A stretch of 19,637 nt of DNA from an uncultured Actinomycetes bacterium. GTDB lineage: Bacteria > Actinomycetota > Actinomycetes > Nanopelagicales > Nanopelagicaceae. Position numbers and translations under genes: made by a program. The first letter of the stretch is position 1. Every line of letters begins with the position of its first letter. The notes under the pieces are model-generated. The model made no database searches and had not been told where the DNA came from. It saw nothing but the letters and a program-made list of their open reading frames with translations. The DNA is taken from the NCBI GenBank assembly GCA_903845465.1, contig CAIMXQ010000126.1:1-19637 (forward strand), given 5' to 3'. Shown in pieces: positions 14,015-19,637 of the stretch.

Positions 14015-16123
14015 CTAAAGAGCGCGCATATGGAACAACAAACCGGATTCAGGCTTTAGGACAGGAAGTTGTAATCCGATGTGAGCAAGCTGATCACCAT
14101 TAAGTTGCAGAGTTGGCCACCAGCCTGGTGCTCGCTTTTGAATAAACTCTTGCGCGCTCAAGTTTTCAATTACGGTTACTTGATACATAGTCTCTTTATC
14201 AAGACCATCAAATGTCGTCAGTAGTGGCCCAAAGTTATCGAGTGAAGTCAGCTGCATATAGGTAAATATCGCCTCTTTCTTATCGAGTGCAACCGTTCCA
14301 TACAACTGAGCATTTCCAACAATCTCATCGCTGCGAACAACTGTTCCTGAGTGCAATAAATCGCGATGTTTCTTATAGAAAGCGACATATGACTTGAGTA
14401 CTTCAGTCTCTGTTGCATCTGCCTCAGTGATATCCCATTCGATACCAGCATGGCCAAAGAGCGCATTAAGTGCACGGAATGAAACTGAATGCGTGCGATT
14501 CATTTGATGTCCAATAGTTGGTCCAACATGTGTACCCAAGAACTCTGGTGGAATTACTAAACCTGTCCAACGCTGAATCTGTTGACGTTCCAGTGGATCA
14601 TTTTGATCTGAAGTCCAGAACCGATCTGCATGTTCAATCATTCCCAAATCAATACGTCCACCACCGGATGAACACGATTCAATTTCAAGTCCCGGATGGC
14701 GCTTCTTAAGCTCATCAAACATGCGATAAATCGCCTCAGTCTGTTTACGAACAACTGGGCGCCCGTCGGAAATCGGATCCGTCAGATGTCGATTGTGATC
14801 CCACTTGATATAGGCAATATTAAAATCAGATAACACCGCATCAACTTGGTTAAGCACATGGTTATATGCGCCCTCTTTTGTCAGATCCAATATCTGCTGC
14901 CAACGACCTTCAATCGGTAAACGACCTGGTTCTTGCAGAATCCAATCAGGATGCGCGCGATAGAGATCTGAATCGCGATTGACCATCTCGCCCTCAAACC
15001 ACAGACCAAATTCCATGCCCTTGTCGTTGATGTACTTAATAATCGGATCTAAGCCATTCGGCCATGCATCCTTCGATACAACCCAATCGCCTAAACCTGC
15101 ACGATCATTACGACGAGAACCAAACCAGCCATCATCGAGAACCACCCTTTCGACTCCGATGTCAGCAGCCTTATCAACCATCTTACGAATACCTTCTTCG
15201 TTGTGATCGAAGTAGACCGCCTCCCACATATTTAGCGTCAATGGACGAGGACGAACCTTCGTAATGTGGTTCTTGCGCGCGCGAATCCATGAGTAATGGT
15301 TATTCGTTAAACCATCAAGACCGCGATCGCTAAATGATGCAATCGCGCGAGGAGCCACATAGCTCTCGCCCTTCTTCAAAATTACTTCACCAGGCAACAG
15401 GTATTCGCCCGCACCGATTGATTTATGTCCGTCGATCAAACGCTCAACGTGATGAATATTGTTTCCAGACCATGCCATCGCAAGTGACCATGCTTCGCCA
15501 TCACGGAACCCAGTTGCGTGATTGAGTGCAACCTGTGTAATTGTGTAATCGTGTCCTGAGCGACCTTCAAAACCTTCGCGGGTAATAAGTCCATAATCGA
15601 TTGAACGACGCTGAGGTTGGCGTTCTTTCGTCCAATGTCCATAGAAATCGAGAACTTCATTTGCTTGTTCGGCTAATGGAAGCCAATATAAGAAATGCTC
15701 AAGGAAGTATTCGCCCTCTGCAGTATTGGTTACCTTTGCATCCATCAACAAAATATCTGAAGGTGTAAGCGTGTATGTAATCTCAATTTCAATTCCAGCG
15801 ATTGCATCTGCAAAGACAGCGATCATTGATTGATCTTTCTGCGTCGCACTCTTTACCGTAAATGCATTTGATGCACCTGTTCCCCCGCGATGTCCACGAA
15901 GTGCAGGATGGCCAATCCATCCACGCGAATGTTCGCGCAGAATGAGATTGCCTGATGAGACATCTAGCCCACCGTGAAACTTTGGTTTGGAAAGCGCTGA
16001 TTTAATCGAAGCAGCTGACTTCTCGTTGATTTCACCTAACTTCTTGCCCCAGTAAAGAACTGCAAGTGAATCCCCGTCGTGCTCGAAGATTATGGATGAG
16101 CACGACTGGCTGAGATGAATCAT
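14015..16123 (-). CDS. GH36 family alpha-galactosidase
   Basis: This enzyme releases terminal alpha-galactose from oligosaccharides such as raffinose or melibiose. It has 702 residues, the usual length for bacterial clan-D GH36 enzymes, with no signal peptide, so it is probably cytoplasmic and dependent on sugar uptake. An N-terminal beta-sandwich covers roughly residues 1-290. The barrel includes LNMWEAVYFDHNEE, LDDGWFGSRRND and LWFEGEMVNRDSDLY. The nucleophile is Asp442 in YIKWDHNR and the acid/base is Asp506 in FWTSDQNDP. The SCSSGGGR block (residues 483-490) is also conserved. No transporter or regulator gene lies beside it in the window. The ATG at 16123 is supported by TAGGAT six bases upstream. 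Substrate preference is not readable here. Confidence 0.93.
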   Translation of the reverse strand: MIHLSQSCSSIIFEHDGDSLAVLYWGKKLGEINEKSAASIKSALSKPKFHGGLDVSSGNLILREHSRGWIGHPALRGHRGGTGASNAFTVKSATQKDQSMIAVFADAIAGIEIEITYTLTPSDILLMDAKVTNTAEGEYFLEHFLYWLPLAEQANEVLDFYGHWTKERQPQRRSIDYGLITREGFEGRSGHDYTITQVALNHATGFRDGEAWSLAMAWSGNNIHHVERLIDGHKSIGAGEYLLPGEVILKKGESYVAPRAIASFSDRGLDGLTNNHYSWIRARKNHITKVRPRPLTLNMWEAVYFDHNEEGIRKMVDKAADIGVERVVLDDGWFGSRRNDRAGLGDWVVSKDAWPNGLDPIIKYINDKGMEFGLWFEGEMVNRDSDLYRAHPDWILQEPGRLPIEGRWQQILDLTKEGAYNHVLNQVDAVLSDFNIAYIKWDHNRHLTDPISDGRPVVRKQTEAIYRMFDELKKRHPGLEIESCSSGGGRIDLGMIEHADRFWTSDQNDPLERQQIQRWTGLVIPPEFLGTHVGPTIGHQMNRTHSVSFRALNALFGHAGIEWDITEADATETEVLKSYVAFYKKHRDLLHSGTVVRSDEIVGNAQLYGTVALDKKEAIFTYMQLTSLDNFGPLLTTFDGLDKETMYQVTVIENLSAQEFIQKRAPGWWPTLQLNGDQLAHIGLQLPVLKPESGLLFHMRAL

Positions 16124-16129
16124 GGCGTT

Positions 16130-16135
16130 ATCCTA
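16130..16135 (-). promoter_or_regulatory. -10 element of the GH36 gene
   Basis: On the minus strand TAGGAT ends six bases before the ATG at 16123, with no ribosome binding site. It lies 13 bp from the -10 of the divergent tRNA gene. Confidence 0.45.
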
Positions 16136-16148
16136 ATGAGCCACCCCG

Positions 16149-16154
16149 TAAGAT
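16149..16154 (+). promoter_or_regulatory. -10 element of the tRNA-Met gene
   Basis: TAAGAT lies ten bases before the mature tRNA 5' end, leaving a leader of only a few bases. No clear -35 is seen. Confidence 0.4.
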
Positions 16155-16164
16155 TGCCCACGAC

Positions 16165-16238
16165 GAGGCGGTAGCTCAGTTGGTTAGAGCCCCGAACTCA
16201 TAATTCGGTCGTCGTCGGTTCGAGCCCGACCCGCCTCA
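16165..16238 (+). tRNA. tRNA-Met (CAT), elongator type
   Basis: A complete cloverleaf is visible. The acceptor stem GAGGCGG pairs with CCGCCTC. The D arm is GCTC/GAGC with an AGTTGGTTA loop. The anticodon stem CCGAA/TTCGG has loop CTCATAA and CAT at 16199-16201. The T arm GTCGG/CCGAC has loop TTCGAGC. The discriminator is A and CCA is not encoded. The first acceptor pair is G-C, and the anticodon stem lacks the GGG/CCC pairs of initiators, so this is not tRNA-fMet. Similarity in D arm and anticodon loop to bacterial elongator Met tRNAs makes it a better fit than the CAT-containing tRNA-Ile. Confidence 0.95.
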
Positions 16239-16302
16239 CAATTCCAGCACCCGTTCATAGACCGATTACCTATTATTCACACTTCTGCGCCAAGATTAGA
16301 CA

Positions 16303-18366
16303 GTGAAAAATCAGATTGCGAGCTTCCAAGACCGAGAACTGACTTGGCTCGACTTTGATACGCGAGTCCTCGAGCTCACCGAAGATCCCACAATCCCACT
16401 TCTTGAGCGAGTGCGATTTCTAGCAATATTCTCTTCAAACCTCGATGAATTTTTTATGGTTCGTGTTGCATCTCTCAAAGCCAAGATAGAACGAGGAGTA
16501 ACAACTCCCAATAGCGCCGGATATACACCTAAAGAATTGTTGAAGATTGTCCTGAAGCGCACACAAGAACTTGTGCAGATCCAAGCTGAACGCTTTAGAG
16601 ATGACATCATCCCTGAGTTAGCCCAACACGGAATTGAATTTCTCAAGATTGGTGAACTCACACAAGATGAACGTGACCATCTCAAGGATTACTACAACAA
16701 GCGCATCTTCCCAGTATTGACTCCCCTCGTTGTTGATCCATCACACCCTTTCCCATATATCTCTGGGCTTTCACTGAACGTTGGAATCAATATCGCATCA
16801 AGTGAAGATTTTGATATCAGCTTTGCTAGAGTAAAAGTTCCAACAAACTTACCGCGATTTATCCGAACATCCGACACAGCTAAATTTAGATTTGTCCTGA
16901 TTGACGAATTGATTGCTGAACACCTGGCAGAGCTCTTCCCAGGAGTGACTCTCAAGGATCACTTCTTTTTCCGCGTTACCCGAAATCAGGATCTTGATCT
17001 CGATGAAGAAGAGACTGATGACATCCTTGAAACAATGGAGAAGGAGCTCACACGTCGTCGCTTTGGGCCACCTGTCCGCCTTGAGGTAGATAAAGTAATT
17101 AATACCCAGGTTCTCAACGAGCTCATGGACGAACTCCAGATCGAGCCACACGATGTCATCAAATATGAGAGTCCCTTAGATTTACGAAGCCTCAATCAAA
17201 TTGCCGATCTCGATTTTCCTGAATTGAAGTACAAACCCTTCAGAAGCGAGACCGCGCCCGAACTTCGCGATGTCGATCCAAACTCAACGGATACTTACTT
17301 TGCAGCCCTGCGCAAAGGTGAAATTCTTCTGCACCACCCATACCAATCCTTTACCTCTTCTGTCGTAAAGTTTCTAGAGAATGCGGCGCAAGATCCTCAC
17401 GTTTTAGCGATAAAGCAGACTCTCTATCGCACATCAGGTGATTCACCGATTGTGGAAGCTTTGATTGAAGCAGCTGAGGCAGGAAAGCAAGTCTTAGCAG
17501 TTATCGAAATTCGTGCGCGCTTTGATGAAATGGCGAATGTGCGCTGGGGAAGAAAACTGGAAGAGGTTGGTGTCCACGTAGTTTATGGTTTGATGGGTTT
17601 GAAAACTCACGCCAAATTATCCCTGGTGGTTCGCGAAGAAGGTGAAACTCTTCGGCGTTACTCGCACGTTGGTACAGGAAATTACAACCCCAAGACCGCC
17701 CGCTTCTACGATGACCTTGGTCTTCTCAGTGCAGATCCTGTTCTTGGTGAGGACCTCTCTCGGCTATTTAATGAACTCTCTGGGCACTCAACTAAACACG
17801 AATATTCACGTTTACTGGTTGCGCCTCATAGTTTGCGTAAGAGCCTCTTAATGCGCATAAAGCGCGAAACTCGTCATCATCTCGATGGCAAGCCAGCCTG
17901 GATTCGTTTAAAACTCAATTCACTCTTGGATGAAGAGGTGGTTGGTGCGATTTATGAAGCAGCAGACGCCGGCGTAAAGGTTGAAATCATCGTCCGCGGT
18001 ATTTGCTCCCTTCAACTAAATACTCCAGCTCGTCGCGAAAATATCAAGGTTCGCTCAATTCTTGGTCGCTTCCTCGAGCATTCACGTATCTACTACTTCC
18101 GTAATAACGGAGCAGAGGATTACTTCATCGGAAGCGCAGATATGATGCAGCGAAACCTCGATCGCCGCGTTGAATCTTTAGTAAGTATTGAATCAGAGAA
18201 ACATAAGGACCGATTACGTGGAATTCTGGATGATTCTGTTTCTGACGATTACTCGACATGGAAACTCGATGATGAAAATCAATGGGTCCGAAATATCAAA
18301 GATGTGGATGGCAACTACCTCGTTAACTTCCAAGATCACTTTATTGAGAAGCATAACCGCGCATGA
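16303..18366 (+). CDS. ppk: polyphosphate kinase 1
   Basis: PPK1 reversibly polymerises the gamma phosphate of ATP into long-chain polyphosphate. It has 687 residues, with the four-domain architecture evident from the N-terminal RELTWLDFDTRVLEL and SSNLDEFFMVRVASL helices. The histidine pair equivalent to E. coli His435 and His454 is visible: His436 in KTHAKLSL and His455 in SHVGTGNYNPKTARFYDD. The second phospholipase-D-like half has SADMMQRNLDRRVE. The start is GTG at 16303. The only -10-like sequence at leaderless spacing is CAAGAT (16291-16296), a weak match. The stop overlaps the next gene's start as ATGA, giving coupled translation with a Nudix enzyme. A polyphosphatase gene faces it downstream. 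Confidence 0.96.
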   Translation: MKNQIASFQDRELTWLDFDTRVLELTEDPTIPLLERVRFLAIFSSNLDEFFMVRVASLKAKIERGVTTPNSAGYTPKELLKIVLKRTQELVQIQAERFRDDIIPELAQHGIEFLKIGELTQDERDHLKDYYNKRIFPVLTPLVVDPSHPFPYISGLSLNVGINIASSEDFDISFARVKVPTNLPRFIRTSDTAKFRFVLIDELIAEHLAELFPGVTLKDHFFFRVTRNQDLDLDEEETDDILETMEKELTRRRFGPPVRLEVDKVINTQVLNELMDELQIEPHDVIKYESPLDLRSLNQIADLDFPELKYKPFRSETAPELRDVDPNSTDTYFAALRKGEILLHHPYQSFTSSVVKFLENAAQDPHVLAIKQTLYRTSGDSPIVEALIEAAEAGKQVLAVIEIRARFDEMANVRWGRKLEEVGVHVVYGLMGLKTHAKLSLVVREEGETLRRYSHVGTGNYNPKTARFYDDLGLLSADPVLGEDLSRLFNELSGHSTKHEYSRLLVAPHSLRKSLLMRIKRETRHHLDGKPAWIRLKLNSLLDEEVVGAIYEAADAGVKVEIIVRGICSLQLNTPARRENIKVRSILGRFLEHSRIYYFRNNGAEDYFIGSADMMQRNLDRRVESLVSIESEKHKDRLRGILDDSVSDDYSTWKLDDENQWVRNIKDVDGNYLVNFQDHFIEKHNRA

Positions 18367-19241
18367 TTAGAGCAGCAGGCGCTCTTCTATGGCGTGAAAA
18401 TCACGATCGCACAATCGACATTGCGCTGATTCACCGCCAAAAATATGACGATTGGACGCTACCTAAGGGAAAGATTGAAGAGGGAGAGACGGCGCTGCAA
18501 TGCGCATATCGCGAACTCATAGAAGAGACTGGAATTAAAGCAAACTTCACCAGACAACTTGGCTCTGTTGAATATGAAGAGAATGGCGAACGTAAGCGAG
18601 TAATTTTCTGGGCAGCTCATTGCGGACTCGATGCAAGTACCTTTGTGGCTAATGAAGAGGTAGATCAGCTTCGCTGGCTTTCCTTTGAAGAATCGATAGA
18701 GCTTGCTACGTATCAGTCCGATAGAGAGATGATCGCCAATTTCCAATCACAAGAACAACGCACTGATACCTTGATTATTCTCCGCCACACAAAAGCGCTC
18801 GAGCGTGGCGACTGGGATGAGCCTGATTCACAGCGCACGCTTAACGAACTTGGTTTTGATCAAGCACAATTATTGATAAAACATCTTGAGCCATTTGCCA
18901 TCGAAGAGCTCTACACATCTGACTACACCCGATGTGTTCAGACTGTGACTCCGCTGGCACATGCACGCGGCCTATCGATTACCGCAGTTCCGAGTTTGAA
19001 TGAAGAGACTTTTGAGCAAGACCCGATGCGCGCTGTTGCCTTTGCCAATGCTCTAAAACAAGATGAGAAGAACATTCTTATCTGTAGCCATAACCCCGTG
19101 ATCCCAACAATGCTTCGCGGGATTCTCAATACAAAGCTGAAGAATAAGGATTTAATCAAGCTCGAGCCAGGAGATGCGTGGATTGTTCACCGCGTAAAAG
19201 GTGAAATCGTAGGCTTGGATTACTTAAGCATTTCTCACTAA
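18363..19241 (+). CDS. Nudix hydrolase / histidine phosphatase fusion (MutT1-like)
   Basis: The 292-residue protein has two domains. Residues 1-125 are a Nudix hydrolase with the full Nudix box from Gly36 through Glu42, Arg50-Glu51 and Glu54-Glu55 to Gly57. Residues 135-292 are a histidine phosphatase with the RHTKA motif (catalytic His142) and a second His at 243 in CSHNP. Mycobacterial MutT1 has this same layout and is a neighbour of ppk there too. MutT1 is known to act on 8-oxo-GTP/dGTP and dinucleoside polyphosphates. The tail phosphatase domain is thought to help finish the reaction. It starts within the ppk stop codon (ATGA). Its own stop overlaps the convergent ppx stop codon. Confidence 0.9.
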   Translation: MIRAAGALLWRENHDRTIDIALIHRQKYDDWTLPKGKIEEGETALQCAYRELIEETGIKANFTRQLGSVEYEENGERKRVIFWAAHCGLDASTFVANEEVDQLRWLSFEESIELATYQSDREMIANFQSQEQRTDTLIILRHTKALERGDWDEPDSQRTLNELGFDQAQLLIKHLEPFAIEELYTSDYTRCVQTVTPLAHARGLSITAVPSLNEETFEQDPMRAVAFANALKQDEKNILICSHNPVIPTMLRGILNTKLKNKDLIKLEPGDAWIVHRVKGEIVGLDYLSISH

Positions 19242-19637
19242 CGCTCGATCCAGTCAAGTCTGTGCAGAACAATTCCTTCACGCAGAGCCCATGGGCAGAT
19301 GCGAATCTCTTTCAGCTCAAGTGTTCGCATTAACTGACGCGCAACCATAGAGCCGGCAACAATTTGTGGTGCGCGTTCTGCTGAAACCGCAGGGAGTGCA
19401 TGTCGCCCATCGATATCTAGTGCTTGTAACTTCGGCACCATCTCTTCAAGGGCATCAAGGGTCAGGTGCTGGCCTAACTTTGGAAACATATTCTGGGAAA
19501 TTTTCGCAAGTGTTCTAAATGTCTTACTGGTTCCAGCAGCGTTATCTTTCTCAAATGTTGACAGCGATTGCGCGAGTGGAGAAATCGCTTCCTCTAAATG
19601 CTCTTCTAACGATTTCAGTGACTTAGTGGTGAATGGA
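19238..19637 (-). CDS. Ppx/GppA-type exopolyphosphatase, 3' part only
   Basis: The frame is open from the window edge (last full codon ends at 19636) to TAG at 19238-19240, giving about 132 C-terminal residues. Landmarks are NAAGTSKTFRTLAK, then RHALPAVSAERAPQIVAGSMVA, and the typical C-terminus EIRICPWALREGIVLHRLDW. These fit actinobacterial Ppx/GppA phosphatases, which remove terminal phosphates from polyphosphate or from pppGpp. The N-terminal ATP-grasp-like half lies outside. Facing ppk, it completes a make-and-break polyphosphate pair. Confidence 0.88.
   Translation of the reverse strand, partial: PFTTKSLKSLEEHLEEAISPLAQSLSTFEKDNAAGTSKTFRTLAKISQNMFPKLGQHLTLDALEEMVPKLQALDIDGRHALPAVSAERAPQIVAGSMVARQLMRTLELKEIRICPWALREGIVLHRLDWIER

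Noticed and set aside
16165..16238. CAT tRNA as initiator or tRNA-Ile
   Set aside because: The G-C first acceptor pair and the lack of GGG/CCC in the anticodon stem exclude the initiator. Overall resemblance is to elongator Met, though an exact test needs identity-element scoring.

Overview
The window looks like a piece of a compact, AT-leaning actinobacterial genome. It best fits a freshwater planktonic lineage such as the acI group (Nanopelagicales), though I could not test this by search. Five points support that. (1) The fatty-acid operon reads fabD-fabH-acpP-fabF-accD, with the accD6-type carboxyltransferase of mycolic-acid relatives. (2) There is a DUF3145 protein, a family I know only from Actinobacteria. 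(3) ppk is followed by a MutT1-like Nudix/histidine-phosphatase fusion, as in mycobacteria. (4) Lycopene cyclase is split into CrtYc and CrtYd and sits beside a Brp/Blh carotene oxygenase, the retinal-making set known from rhodopsin-bearing aquatic Actinobacteria. (5) Intergenic spaces are very short, and many starts appear leaderless.

Layout. Positions 3-823 (+): the 3' part of an SGNH hydrolase and a possible 40-residue ORF. 887-5837 (+): the type II fatty acid synthesis operon. 5814-8656 (-): a DUF2156 aminoacyl-phosphatidylglycerol synthase-like membrane protein, translationally coupled to a membrane-anchored esterase. 8744-10007 (-): a SIMPL-domain protein and DUF3145. 10008-10346: the largest non-coding gap, leading into cspA (+) and its clear terminator. 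10625-12190 (-): an M23 peptidase and Blh. 12239-12876 (+): crtYc-crtYd, divergent from blh. 12877-16123 (-): alanine dehydrogenase and a GH36 alpha-galactosidase. 16165-16238 (+): elongator tRNA-Met. 16303-19241 (+): ppk and the Nudix/phosphatase gene. 19238-end (-): the 3' part of a Ppx/GppA exopolyphosphatase.

How the genes work together. The left third is membrane-lipid supply (acyl chains) beside membrane-lipid decoration (aminoacyl lipids). The middle makes retinal from lycopene via beta-carotene, presumably for an opsin encoded elsewhere. The right end is a polyphosphate module with synthesis, degradation and nucleotide clean-up. No mobile elements, CRISPR arrays or phage genes were seen.

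I did not find a clearly new multi-gene system. The most interesting signals are a repeated TANNNT-(6 or 7 nt)-start-codon arrangement implying leaderless transcription, the coupled lipid aminoacylation/esterase pair, a perfect hairpin in the cspA leader, and convergent gene ends that abut or overlap with no visible terminator.
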